Source of the DNA: Paralichthys olivaceus
Taxonomy: Eukaryota > Chordata > Actinopteri > Pleuronectiformes > Paralichthyidae
DNA length: 64,000 bases
Assembly: GCF_024713975.1 (NCBI RefSeq)
Contig: NC_091099.1
Coordinates: 15,481,501 to 15,545,500, forward strand
Direction: 5' to 3'
The first letter of the stretch is position 1, and each line of letters begins with the position of its first letter. The notes under the pieces are model-generated. The model was given only the letters and a program-made list of their open reading frames with translations. It searched no databases and was not told where the DNA came from. Shown here piece after piece: positions 1 to 24,676 of the stretch. Position numbers and translations under genes: made by a program.

Positions 1-82
1 GTTCTGAATATCTCTCAATTGTCACTGAAATTTTAGTGTTGGTATTCTGTCATATCATTTCATATATTTATTTTCACTCTAG

Positions 83-3568
<3,486 letters not shown>

Positions 3569-3815
3569 TAAAAAATCATCACTTTAACAGATGTGGGATG
3601 TAAAGATTACTCCCATATAGTTCTACCAATCATTACACTTCTTACAAAACAATTGTCATTGTCATGCAAGTGTTTATCAATTAAAAGGTTGCAACTCTGT
3701 TCAGTCTCATACTTTGTTTGTGCCAACCCGGCTGGTGCTGCCATGAATAACATTACAGTTTATTGTTGCTGGACTAACTTTCAGCTTTGATATGAAACAA
3801 TGTTGTTATAACATA

Positions 3816-3821
3816 AATAAA
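3816..3821 (+). terminator. Candidate poly(A) signal of the mucin gene
   Basis: AATAAA lies about 250 bases after the mucin stop codon in otherwise non-coding DNA. It is the first canonical signal downstream, so it is the likely 3' processing signal. No transcript evidence. Confidence 0.55.
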
Positions 3822-4149
3822 GCAGCACTCTAATTTGAGAGGTTTGAGGGATGTTTACCTGCTTGTGTTGTAACAGACAGAAGGAGACAGGAGAGCACAA
3901 AGACTAAATACACAGGGGTGGTAGGAATAATTAAACACAAGTTCAAAGTCACTGTGTTGTTACGTCCATCACATTCTGAATGTGATAAATATTATTTACA
4001 TATTGTAGTATTTATTTATTTTTGCCAGGATCAGTTTTTAAGTTTTCTTTTACAGTCTCTTACTGATTGTGGCAACAAGAGGCTGAAGTGCACCTCTACC
4101 CGAGTCTGAATGGAACTTTAAGCATTCATGTTTCTGTCTAGTTCATTCT

Positions 4150-4520
4150 GGCCATACACCCTAAAAGAAAGATACATAGTGGGGTTATATCTTTACATTG
4201 GTCTGTCTGATTATCACCAAACTTGAGCATTTCGTTTTGCCATGATGCCCCTACAAAATGTATGCATGTGCCACTAGGTGGCGCTTTTTGCACAAACTTG
4301 AAAGATATGCTTCTTCACTATCATTCAGGTTGAAGTCCAGCATGTTGCATCTAAGGACCCTCACGATTCTTGCTGCGCTTACACTATTACACCATCTGTG
4401 AGGAAAACCTCTCAGACATATTTCAAGCTTGGTGAAATATTCTGCTCAACCTGAGCCATGCATTGAACCTGTGGGCCTTCAGGTCCAACTTGCTTCGCAT
4501 TGAAGGGTGGTCGGACTTTA
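4150..4520. repeat. Probable interspersed repeat between mucin and slc17a6
   Basis: The text (CACCAAACTTGAGCAT, GTGCCACTAGGTGGCGC, and a stretch on a heart-of-CTTGGTGAAATATTCTG type) resembles a high-copy interspersed family I recognise from teleost introns. It has no open frame and no visible terminal repeats. Boundaries are approximate and the family name is unknown to me. Confidence 0.4.
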
Positions 4521-4832
4521 TATCATTATCAACATATATTACATTTTACTGTTAATATATAAATATATGTAGTTTGTTAGCATAATCATGCGACAACTTA
4601 TGGGACCTCCTTCATTTTCCTGCTGTGCTACCCTCAGGCCAACATGTGCAGACCCCATTTTCCTTAAAGCCAGCAGGGCACCAAGCATGGAGGGCATGTG
4701 CTCATTACAATATAGTTTGTAAAGACTTTTATTCAGATTACAAGAATGTTTTGGTTGATTTCTCTTTATGTTTCCGTTTCTGACTATGTTTACCTATCAT
4801 AAACACAGCATATGATGACATTTTTGAAATAC

Positions 4833-5067
4833 TAAAGGTTCAGTGTGTAAGATTTAGGGGAAAGGGATATAGTTGCAGTAATTGTATATAAAATAATCCT
4901 AGGGATGTTTTAATTAGTGTGTAATTATCTAATTTATAAGAGTTTTTTTCATTACCCTAATATTGTCCCTTGATATTTCGATACTTTATATTAACATTGG
5001 CGGTGAGGTGAGGGATATTTAGCTGCAAAATGAAACTTCACAATACATTCTACACACTGAACCTTTA
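4833..5067. mobile_element. MITE with perfect 17-bp terminal inverted repeats
   Basis: The left end TAAAGGTTCAGTGTGTA (4833-4849) is the exact reverse complement of the right end TACACACTGAACCTTTA (5051-5067). The 235-bp interior is AT-rich and non-coding. The outermost TA pairs could be a TA target duplication, as in Tc1/mariner-derived elements; this is inferred, because TA also belongs to the palindrome. Non-autonomous, in the mucin-slc17a6 spacer. Confidence 0.8.
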
Positions 5068-5341
5068 AAAAAAACCTGCCTCTGAAAGGTTTTGACAGCA
5101 TTGGTCTGAAACATTCTATAACAACATTCTTGAAACTACTTCTGAAAGTGAATGCTAGGCTGAAAATGTTTGGACAATGTTGTCACTAAAGATGTTATGG
5201 ATGTTTTTAGAGAAGATTGTTTTACCTTTAAAAAGAACATGAAGACGGAAATGAAGCTATAATGACAAATAAAACAAGTGGAACATGACATGATGATAAT
5301 CTGGGAAGGTTGGCAGCCTCTTGCACTGTGATTGAATTAGA

Positions 5342-5843
5342 TGGGGGGGGGGGGGCTGTGTGAGAGGGTGGAGGAGGGGCTGTGCGCGGAGCCGCTGACA
5401 GGTGGAGGAGCTGTGCGCTGTCCGTGGTGCTGAAGCTCCGGCTGCTGCCTCACCTCAGATCCTCACCGCAGCTCCTCTCACCTCCACCTTCTCCAGCTCG
5501 GGCAAGAATCTTAACAGATTATCTCACTTTTATTATTTTGAACGTCCAGTTTCGTGTGTTTTCTGACCGCTGGCCGGATCTTAAGATGGCACTGCATGGA
5601 TTAACACTGCGCAAGGCACAAGCGGACTTATTTGACTGCTGTTTAGTGACTGTGGAAGCAGACTGAACGCGATTCTCCTCTTTCTCCATTTTCTGCCTCG
5701 TCTTCTTCAGGACCTCGAGACGTTTTCCGTTTAAAAGAAAGACGCGTGCTATTTGGATTATATCTCTCTCCACAATATGCTCTTTAAAGCTGCACTCCCA
5801 TTTGTTCTAGTGTTGTAGAAAAATCTTGAAGATAATTTTGGAT
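5342..5843 (+). promoter_or_regulatory. slc17a6: Putative slc17a6 promoter and 5' leader
   Basis: GC-rich sequence directly upstream of the slc17a6 start codon, in contrast to the AT-rich spacer. It begins with a run of 12-13 G (from 5342) followed by GA/GC-rich DNA. No TATA box is obvious. The transcription start cannot be fixed from sequence, and short upstream ATGs (for example 5586) suggest that part of it is untranslated leader. Confidence 0.45.
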
Positions 5844-14998
<9,155 letters not shown>

Positions 14999-16530
14999 AC
15001 CAGACAGCTGTGGTGAGTCTGCGTGCAGAACCAGACTCGCCGCCACAGATTGCACAAATAAGCGTTATATTAGAGATTTAAATCCATTCCGTGTATTCAA
15101 GTAAGACAGTTACTTCTAGTTTCAAGAAGCCAATGTAAAGAAATAGTTAATTGCAATGCAGAACAATCCTCATTAGATTCTCATGTTGTACCCACAGTAG
15201 AGCTTAGGGGTTGAAAAGAAAACTGCAGGCCCATATTGTACATCTTAAGCGTCCTAACCTCATCAATCTACTTGAACAACATGACGCTGCAGTCAACCAT
15301 CATGTAGGGTCTCTCTCTGACAACTCTGATTGCACTGAAACAATAAGTATTCTAAAAACAAGATTCTATTCTGTTTCTCAAACGTGTTTTATGTACTGTA
15401 TATAACTGTATACTGTTTCTGTGAGACTTTTGTGGATTTTGGGTCGTTGATCTGTGTTAACATGAATATAAAAAGGCCATATTTTTCATGGACAGTACCT
15501 TTTCAGGGAGATGTCTGCTTGCAAAAAAAGGTCTACTCGAACAAAGCCTATAATATACTACACAACAAAAATAGAGTGAGTGAAGTTGAACCGTAGAGTT
15601 TTAGTGTGTTTGTTGCATGAATTTGCTCAGATCAATGTTTCAGATGCAGCCGCCACACGGTCACTGGTAGTCTTCATTCCGCCTATACTGCATTGTTCTT
15701 AGATAAAGTGTCTTCTGCCATTAATAACTAATAATAATAATGATGATAAAATTAAATTTCATAATCAGGTTCTGACCGTGATGTGAGACAAATCGGAAAA
15801 AAAAAAGTTTTCGACAGTGATTGCTCGGAAGGCATTGTTTGTAGATGTTTGGTGTGCACTGCAATAAATTCTGTGTACCAGCCGCCACCCATCACATCCT
15901 GTTTTGTAACGTAACACTGGCTTGCTGTATCTAACTGTGATTGTTTTGGAGTCATGTGATGATCAACAATAAGGTGTGTGTTTTAACAAATTACTGGTGT
16001 CTGGAGAGTCCAGCTTTACTGCTGGTGACGCTCGGGACGTGTTGTTGCGTTTTGACAGCGAGGAATGCAGTACTGTATATGAACAACCAGGTTTTGTGAT
16101 CTCTTGCTGTTTCTCAGTTGTTCTCATCATCACCAAAAGTACTTTTATTGACACTTTGATATTGTCACGTTTGAGTGGACCTCATGATTAATGAATTAAT
16201 AGATGGCTCTTCCACCCGACTTTATTTGCTCTTTGAACACTTCTTACTTCGTTTGCTGTATGGATTCTGCAAGGATGTTTTAAAAATATATGAATATTTA
16301 AGATTGTTTTAAGATGACCAAAAGATGCTATTACGGCTTTGTGCCTGGAGTTTATGTAAAACAGATAAATGTGATTTTATGGCTTCTAATATTGTGTTTA
16401 ATGAAGAGGTATGTTGATGTCAAAAAGTGTTATGAAAAATACTCATATCATTTTATAAAAAAACATTGTTTCACCTTGTGTGCTGGTGTGTTATATACTG
16501 TATACAGGAGGAAATGTTTTATTTAGCTAT
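14999..16530 (+). other. slc17a6 3' untranslated region and spacer
   Basis: No coding exon is visible. The first canonical AATAAA after the stop codon is at 15863-15868, about 870 bases downstream, and is the best candidate poly(A) signal. The remaining sequence is AT-rich and unremarkable, so the 3' end is not certain. Confidence 0.4.
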
Positions 16531-18255
16531 TTGAAGGTTAGAGCTCCTCCGAGACTGGAGCCAGACTAACCATTTACCCACCTTCTCCAATCAGTGTCCT
16601 GCATCTCCTATATTCTCTCCATGTTTCTCATTAGTAAATCAATGGCTGTGGTCTCTGGAGTCCATCGGAGAGTATTGGACACTGTAGCTTGGTAATTGCT
16701 TGAAGGAGAGAGTATACAAAGTGTTAACATGTTTCTGGAGCTTACAGCCTTACAGACCATCGGATCATTGTCTGTCTTCCTAAAGAGTCCTGGATTCAAT
16801 GTGTCGGGTAAAATCTGCCGCTGAGGTATCATGAAGGTGCAAAGGAAATATGATGAACCTTTAAATGTTTTAGCAGCATCTCATATCTCTCTGAATTGTA
16901 CAGGAAAGAAGAAAATATTAGCAGCCATAGCTTACGTAATGTGTTGTATTATACTTGCAACACAGTTCTCCCTCAGTGTGACCTCCTGTTTTTCCCAGCT
17001 GTGGTCGACCGTGTTATGTGCAACACTTATTGACCAATTTTCTGCATTAAATCCAATTAGGTGGCAAATCAATACTGTTTAATTCCAGAGCACATTGGAG
17101 TTTTAAATTATAAAACACTTCTAATGAAAGTTTGAATCAAGAATTGATGTTGGAGACGGTCATGTTGTCACATTGCCTTTGTAGCTAACACTGGGATTGT
17201 TAGTTCATACATATGAGTAATCAAAGCTTATTAGACTGACGACACATGTTAATTTGCATTTTAATCAAATACCTCAACTAACTAACTTGTAATAATAATA
17301 GAATTTAATTCCTATGATATTTTAACAGCAACTATTAGTTATACATGCAAGTTGTCACTTTATTAATGAGGTTTAAAAGTTCAAATGAATCCTCTGATTT
17401 AATAAATGATTATGGAAAGAATCACAAAAGGAGTAGAGTCATTTCCTGATAACAAGCTCTATGAAATAAGAAACTGTGACAAGAAAAACAAAACTGTGTT
17501 ACATAGCAAATATGTAAATTCTTGTTACATGAAAAACACAAAAGTAGACATTTAAAAGCTGAATCACTTGATTTCTCAGTCGTCCATGGTAATGAACTAA
17601 ATGCCTTTATAGTCTAGATTATTTACTGAACAAAACAAGCAAATTGAATATTCCAGCTTCAGGATATTCTGACATTTTAAAGATTAAACAGCAAATCAAT
17701 TATTTGAAAAAAAACCCAACAATGATCAGATTGATCAAAAATGATTCTAAGCAGTAATTGTAGCCCTGGTTTGCACACAATCATATATGCTTATTGCATC
17801 ATTGAGGAAACTCGTTGTCCACTTACAATCTCAAAATGTCTGTAGATACTAGAAAAATCACTCTATTCAACACGCTGCTCTGTGGAGGCCGACAAAGTGC
17901 AGCCCATCAGTGAGTTAGTTAATAATTCAGGAAAACATGGCGTCTATCCATTCACATGCATCACTCTGAGTCTCTCCCTGGAGCAGGAAGAAAGGCTCGA
18001 TGTTGCTTAAGACTCTGGATGAATCAAACACCCCTCTGAAGGTTTTCATCCTCGCTCTGACTCGACAGGGTGGAGACGTGCAGGGGGATAAAAACCTCTG
18101 CAGCCTCTTGCAAATGAAGCCTGAGATACGCCCAATCACTACGGTGGCCCTGACAGCTCGAATCACTGCAGTTCGAGAGAACACATGCAAATCCAGAAAT
18201 TTCCTCATCAGTAGGTGAACTGCAAAGAGTCTCAACACTATGGATGTTGTTCCCT
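16531..18255. other. AT-rich spacer without recognisable genes
   Basis: Stop codons are dense in all frames. I see no splice-bounded coding block and no tRNA-like fold. The longest open frame here (17927-18238, minus) has no family resemblance and overlaps another spurious frame. Confidence 0.5.
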
Positions 18256-18263
18256 AGCATTAT

Positions 18264-18664
18264 AAGAGCTTGGTCTTTCAGTGTGAGGGGAGGACTTCTT
18301 GATTTCAGGTTCATAATTTGTGATGCTTTCACTCAAAACCCTGCACTCAAATATGCCCTGCTTGCGCACAAACTGTGCGCTTGCACTCAGATATTTTGCT
18401 TGGACAGATTTCCTGTCTCTGCTCTCATCCTCACACTGCTTCTGTGCACGCATGAAACATCTGGTCTTGGAATTATCCTCTGCTCTTGGATTTTTTATTT
18501 TGCATTTCATTAGTCAACACAACACCTAGCATTGTGTTGTATTGGCTGTGAAATATTTGACAATCATATTGCACAAAAAAGGGACTATTTGAGTGTGAGC
18601 GCAGGGTTTAGAGTGAAAGTGAAAATCAATAAGACCTGCTCTCCAACTGAAAGACCAAGCTCTT
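18264..18664. mobile_element. Non-autonomous DNA transposon with 19-bp inverted termini
   Basis: The left end AAGAGCTTGGTCTTTCAGT (18264-18282) matches the reverse complement of the right end ACTGAAAGACCAAGCTCTT (18646-18664) exactly. Similarity continues outward (TTAT against ATAA, with a 2-base offset), so the true termini may be a few bases further out. The ~400-bp interior has no transposase frame. Superfamily is unknown because no clear target duplication was found. Confidence 0.7.
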
Positions 18665-18979
18665 GAATAAAGACTCAACCATATTGACAAATACACACAA
18701 CATGACTAATACAGAAACACACTGCAAGATGGTTTTTGTGTCTCTTGTTGTCTGTGTTACCTTTTTACTTTTGGTTGTGTTGTATTTGCAATTTGTGTAT
18801 TTGCATGTGTTCCCTTAAGCTGCAGCGTGTTGGTCTCTCAGGGCCTCCTGACTTCTCACCTGGGAGGAGAAGATCGACAGGTATGAGGATCGTGGGGATG
18901 GTGGTTAAGGTGTTAACATGTGATGGACAGTGCCAGTCTTGTGTTGACTGATGATTCGATCACAGGAAGCAGCTCCATG

Positions 18980-19290
18980 TCTGAAATGCTTCCAGTAGCA
19001 GCAGTTGTGGCAACAATTACAATAAATCTCAGATTATCTGCCCGACTGAGGAGGGGAACCCATTAACGCTCTTGCCGCTGCCTGCTCCACGGCGCTGTGG
19101 ACATGTTAATTTGACAGCAAACACAATTGTGTCACCAGTCACGTGGAACATGTTTCCTCATGCCTAACCAGCCGCAGTGGTCACGGACGTTGCACGGGTG
19201 AAGGCCTGTCCTGTCAGGGTGCACGGTAATTGGACAAAACCTGACATCGACGCTCCCTTCGTATATAGGTGGGATATCTCCCAGCATTCA
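18980..19290. promoter_or_regulatory. Candidate regulatory (conserved-looking) segment A
   Basis: Complex, GC-balanced sequence that lacks the AT-rich, stop-dense texture around it, with no open frame and no repeat signature. Motifs include GTTAATTTGACAG (homeodomain-like) and TCACGTGGAAC (E-box-like). This only suggests an enhancer; conservation was not tested. Confidence 0.25.
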
Positions 19291-19479
19291 CCTGCCAGTT
19301 AACCTCCACCCCTTGTGTTTTTGAAAGTCTTAGTCATTGTGATACTATCGGAGCTGTTTTCCTGACTGTGTAATTGTTCAGGCTGAAGTGAAAGGAGATT
19401 GAGTAGTCGTCAGTGTGTGGGGCAGGTGCAGTTTGGCTCCTGGGGGACTGTAATGGGATGAGGCCTGGCCAGAATGAGT

Positions 19480-19860
19480 GTTTGATGACAGGGCTGCACT
19501 CCTCCCCTGGGACTCTGCCTGCATGCAATTATCCCTCCTGATCCCTTCTTTTCTTTCCCCCCTCGTTCTCGACCCAGAACGCCCACAGCAATCTCTCCTC
19601 CACGCCACCGCCCGGATACCCTTTAATTTACAATCTAGAAATCAACTCCATCACACGTTAAAAGATCCATTTATGAGGCAAAATTTTCAAAGCAGCATTG
19701 AAGTAATTACTCTTTAATGGCATGACACCGCACTACCTCGGGGCAATTGAATTTACACACACCTCCCTCTCCTCCTATGCTAATTGCTTTATTAATGGAG
19801 CGCTGGCCTCCCCCAAATCAACTTGTCTCACATGGAATAACATGTTATGTGTCTCCGGTC
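19480..19860. promoter_or_regulatory. Candidate regulatory (conserved-looking) segment B
   Basis: Dense in homeodomain/POU-like words (GAAGTAATTACTC, ATGCTAATTGC, TTATTAATGGAG) in complex, non-repetitive DNA about 4.5-5 kb downstream of slc17a6. Open frames through it carry no family resemblance. An enhancer is an inference. Confidence 0.28.
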
Positions 19861-20389
19861 TCCACCCACTGCAACACACTGAAGCAAATATTTTAGAAAA
19901 GATGAATGTGTCTCCAAACTGATTTTAAAAATTTCAGTTTTTGTTATGAGCTTCTTTTGTGATAAGCAAAACACTGAAACATTTTTAATAACTTTTAGTA
20001 ATCAAACTAAATATTTCAGCCACAGTAAAGAGACTGATATATTTCCATTGCTGCCATCTCCCGCGATCAGAGGAAGGAGATTTCTACATCTGATTGTTTT
20101 TTCCCACCCCAGAACTGCTTCTCCCAGTTTCATTTGAGGCAATCTATCACGGGTCCATCCAGCTCCCCTCCCCCCACGTAACATAATGTTGACAGCTTTA
20201 TACCCTCCTACATGCTCTTATGCTATCACACACAGACAAAGGATGAGAGGCTGATAAGATTTCACATGATGATACTCTTGATATCTGGATGAACTGATGA
20301 CAGGATAAGCAGATAATCGAGTCTCTTTTTCCACATGAGGGTAAATTGAGGACATCAAATATTGTCTGAGATGCATATAGAGATCGATT

Positions 20390-20935
20390 AATCAGTTATT
20401 TTCTCAATTAATCATTTGGTCTAGAACAAATCTGAAAATGCTCATATAATTTCAGAAAGTCTAAGGTAAAGTCATCAGCTGTTGTTTTGTTCAACCATGA
20501 GTCCAAAACCTTGACATGATCAATTTAATATAATGTTAAAATAAATAACCTTAAATGAATTATTTATTTCATACAAAAAGTAGACTTACTATTAATCAAC
20601 ACAACCGTTATCATTCCAGCTCTACTTTTATTAGGTTCTGATTAGTTTTACAAACATATAGTCACCGTCTCATTCGCCAAAATATGAATCAATAAATCTA
20701 GAACAAACCAGACAGTGCTCATAACAGTTTGCTAGAATCCACAGTGAAGTCATCAAGTGTTGTTTTGTTAAAAACTTTGAGATATTCAATTTATTTTAAT
20801 GTCATAGCAAAGAAGAGTTCACATTTTCAAAAAGCTTTAAAGAATTATTTATTTTTCTTACTAAATTACAGCTTCAGTTATTATTAATCCTCTCTAATCA
20901 TTCCAGCTCTACTTTCTTAAATTCTGTTAAATCAT
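20390..20935. repeat. Two diverged copies of a ~277-bp unit in tandem
   Basis: TCTAGAACAAA...GCTCATA...AAGTCATCA...TGTTGTTTTGTT at 20420-20492 recurs from 20697 to about 20770 with substitutions. Both copies are followed by an ATTCAATTTA/GATCAATTTA stretch, GAATTATTTATTT, and CATTCCAGCTCTACTTT. AT-rich and non-coding; either an old tandem duplication or two members of one interspersed family. Confidence 0.6.
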
Positions 20936-22329
20936 CGTCTCATGTGCCAAATGCAGCAATGTTTCTGCAGCCACAGAAGTGTTTGGCATCATGGGATGTC
21001 AAGCAATGGATAATCTTTTTTTATAACACTTCTTCCACACTTGCTCAGAATAGGGGGGAAAAAAAATCACACATTAGTCATCTTTTCCTTCCAGCCAACA
21101 AACCAGATTAAATGTCACTGCCTGGGCCTGAGTGCATGTCTGATGATGGTGGATGCTGCTGCATCCTCAGAGTGGGGACACAGGTGTGCGGAGGGGCCCT
21201 CCTGCGTCTGTGATCCGTCACCGAGGCCAGACGAGGGCCGGGCTGGATCGGCTTATAGGCACGTGCCGAGGGAGGGCTCCCCTCCCCTCGCCGCTCCTCC
21301 ACCCCCACCCCTCTGAGGACTCCCCTTTCACACCACCAGATGGGAGCTGGATCTGAGTTTTAATGAACGCTATCCTTCAGGAGCCTGTAGATGCTGCAGA
21401 ACAACAGTCGCCCTCAGCACATCTCACTGTGGGTTTATTGCAATATTACACTGGAAAGAATGAGAAAACAAGTCAGGGAGATGTGATAAGAGCTAATACA
21501 GTATATTGTATTTCTACAAGGACATTCATGTAAATGCCTTACAATAGATTCTTACAAATAATAAATACACAATTAAAGACAGGAACATGTCAAAGTTGTG
21601 TAACAAAGCCTCTAATTTAGTGTGAACAGTGTCACACGGGTGAATTGGATGTTTTTGTAGAAATTAAGAGTGTGCGTCGACCTCCTGCTGTTTGAAGGGA
21701 CACAATAACACAACCCTGTAATTTAACCTGAAGGTTAAGAGCAGAGGGCAGCAATGACAACAATGGGTTTTACTTTATAATCAGGGTACACATGGGTATT
21801 CATCAAATAAAATATATAATTTCGAATGTGTTTTCAGTAAGTGCGGGCGTTGCACTACATCACGTTGCTCTTGTTTTTGTTGCCTCTCATTTGGAGTCAG
21901 ACATCTGAATCATCACATGACATCACATCACCCGCTCTGCCATGTGTGAGGCTGTGAAGAAAAGGTGATGACACAAAATGGAAAACAAAAAAATCTGTCA
22001 AAGCCTAAATTAAATTGTGCTGCTTGGTAACACGGGTTCTCATTAGTTTGTGGAATAAAAATACAATTTTAAAAAAACACTTACTTTCTTCTCACATTGT
22101 TGAATTCTCCAATCAAATCTGATAAACATGATGAATATGTGACTGAAATGAATTTGCATGTATTTATTACACAGGAGCAGGTGAGATCCCTTCAATCACA
22201 GTTGGTTTCCATCCAGTTTGCTGCATATGTTCTTCATTGGTTGAAAATAAATTGGTTGTGTACATGCTGCCCCTTGCTCAGTGACCCTTGTCTGTCTCTA
22301 CGTGAATTGCTTTCATGGTGTGTTAAATG

Positions 22330-22560
22330 AGCTGTGGCTGTGTTGGTGTTTCCCTCCGCACAGGCGGCGGCTGGGGCTCTAATCCGCTGTCTGCCAGAGT
22401 TACGTCACACACACATATACACACACTAGCTATTGTGGAGGGTGTGATTGAAGACGCCTGATTTGACTAATTGATCCCTCGCCACAGTGGTGCTCCGACG
22501 CACAGGTCACAAGCCGAGATGTGTGAATTGGCAATCGAGTCACATGACTGGCATTAATCC
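22330..22560. promoter_or_regulatory. Candidate regulatory segment C, about 1.1 kb beyond the fancf 3' end
   Basis: GC-richer complex sequence with GAGTTACGTCACACAC (CRE-like), TTTGACTAATTGATC and GGCATTAATCCAATC (OTX/homeodomain-like). No open frame of note and no repeat signature. Function is inferred from composition and motifs only. Confidence 0.25.
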
Positions 22561-23647
22561 AATCAACATTTTTTACATCCAGATCGAGGGGTGAAAGATG
22601 ATAGTAACAGATGGTGTTGAAGGCTGAAAATGATTTAAGGTGTACAGGAAAGTAAAATGGATTACAGTGTCTTTGCTTTCTTATTGACATTTTTACAGCC
22701 TCTCTCCATAGATCTGCACCAGTTTCAGTCTGTAGTCTGCACACTGTGGAAAACTACAAGCAGAATGATTTTAGGACAACACATCTATAATCATTCGATT
22801 ATATGATGGTAAGGTGGGATTTATGATGTAGCCTTGAATCTCCAGAGACCAATTTGACAAGTGCCAAATCACTGCCTGACAAGTACTCTCAATTTAATTC
22901 AGTCAGGTCACGTGGCGCTGCTGATTACAAGCAGCACGTGATGCTACCATCTGTCCAACACTACTGAACAAATATCCAATTGTATTGACTAAAAAAGTTA
23001 CTTTGATTATCACAAGGCTCGTGGCTTAAATTTCACAGTAGGAGAATCAATACAAAGTACTTTCAGACCTACAAGATTCGCAAACATGAGGATTTAAAAT
23101 TTTTTGCAATTTGTTCCATCATGTAAATGCATCCAATATGTTGTGCTTATGTCTCTGTGTATGTTTGTGTATGGTTATATTTCAAAATTTTTTAAAAAGT
23201 GCCAATAAACTTATAAATACCAACAGTATAAAACCAAAATAACAAAACTGTTCAACACAGGGATTGGTACCACCTTAAATGTTTCGATACGAATGCTGAT
23301 ATGACACCTGAGCTTCTTCTTAACCATTGTTACCAGAATTATACTTAACAAAAAAAAACTGTAAGACCATAAACAAGATTTTTGACAAAACAATTTTCTT
23401 CTTTTAACAAAACTAACCAACATTTAATTGTTAAATGTTTAAACACAAGAACTTCACTGAAGACATTTAGACTTAAACTAGCAACTGATCAGAAGTAAAG
23501 AAGAATGTGGCCCTAAACAAGCCTTTGTTGACAGTGTTCACTAATCAGGGATATTTTAATGCACTGAGGTTTAATACCAAGCATCAGGATATAAACAGAC
23601 ATATACATTTAACTTTTACAGCTCTTAAAACCCCCCACAACTGACAG

Positions 23648-24676
23648 TCACTTGTGTAACTCTGACAGGAGGTCTCCCCACACACTCAGACCTCTTACAT
23701 CAAAGTCTCCATCAGAAATCTTCAAAGCATTAAACTCTTTCTCTACATCGTCCCTCAGAGAGGGACACGTCTCAAACAAAGCCTGAAAGTGCTCGGTCAG
23801 TTTCTGAAAGGACACTGAGGGGTTTGTTCTGCTCTGAACCCATTCACCATCACTTATGCTGTACTCCATATCAGAGGCCCACTTCTTTAGCACATCACAG
23901 TATGTGTCTCTCAATTTCAGGTTTTCTTTGACCAGGTCCATAAGAAGTGTGCTGGGCAGAGCAGAACACATGTGCTGTAGCGTGCTGTGTTTTTTCAGCA
24001 GCCAGTCCAGGAGAACATCCTGTGAGGCAGTTTCTGAGTCTGTCGTTGTCAGCAGAGCTGCAGCAATGACCAGACAGAAATGTTCTGCTGCTGCTGCTCC
24101 TTCACATCCCTGGAGGACAGAGTCTAAAAAGTGCTCTGCCCTGCAGGCTTCACCACCTTGTCTGATCAGAGCACCCAGCCTCTCCATCAGCAGCCCCCCC
24201 TGCACCTCAGCATCAGCACCCACAGCTGAAGGGGGGATGAGAGGACTCAGGACTTTACAGGCAGACTTGCACTGAATGATGTGGCTGCAGAGGCCGGCCA
24301 CATCCACACTCCCACTGTGTGTGCTGTCTGCAGTGTTACGGTCAAAGAGCAGCTTCATGGTGGAGACGGGCAGCTTGGGGTTGTTCAGCAGCCCGGTGAG
24401 CAGGTGGTGCTGGCACCGGGACAGGTCGGAGAAGGACACCTCGGTGTATCCGGGGAACGCGGCTCTCAGACGTGCATTCGTGAGCTGGAGCCGCTCCTCC
24501 ATGACTCCTCTGACCGCGGGGTTGTTGTGAAACCTGGAGGAGAGGTGTTCGCAGTACCGGGCCCAGTCAAAGGCTGTGGACAGACTGTGGTCATCCCACT
24601 GTTCCACCGCTCCGCTCTGCGCCGCCACAGCCAGCAGCTCCACCGAGCTCGACAGGTTTCTCAGAGCCGTCTCCAT
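23648..24676 (-). CDS. fancf: Fanconi anaemia group F protein, single exon
   Basis: Adaptor of the Fanconi anaemia core complex that monoubiquitinates FANCD2/FANCI at DNA interstrand crosslinks; nuclear. The intronless 342-aa frame matches the single-exon organisation of vertebrate FANCF (human 374 aa). Family signatures: SSVELLAVAA near the start, FDWARYCEHLSSRF (human has LQWARYLRHIHRRF) and the C-terminal DGDFDVRGLSVWGDLL (human DGDFEVPGLSIWTDLL). I chose the Met at 24676-24674 because METALRNLSSSVELLAV aligns with the human start. An in-frame upstream ATG at 24757 would add 27 residues with no counterpart. Two ATTAAA motifs on this strand (23570-23575 and 23555-23560) lie just beyond the stop as possible poly(A) signals. 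Lies tail-to-tail with slc17a6 and head-to-head with gas2. Confidence 0.94.
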   Translation of the reverse strand: METALRNLSSSVELLAVAAQSGAVEQWDDHSLSTAFDWARYCEHLSSRFHNNPAVRGVMEERLQLTNARLRAAFPGYTEVSFSDLSRCQHHLLTGLLNNPKLPVSTMKLLFDRNTADSTHSGSVDVAGLCSHIIQCKSACKVLSPLIPPSAVGADAEVQGGLLMERLGALIRQGGEACRAEHFLDSVLQGCEGAAAAEHFCLVIAAALLTTTDSETASQDVLLDWLLKKHSTLQHMCSALPSTLLMDLVKENLKLRDTYCDVLKKWASDMEYSISDGEWVQSRTNPSVSFQKLTEHFQALFETCPSLRDDVEKEFNALKISDGDFDVRGLSVWGDLLSELHK

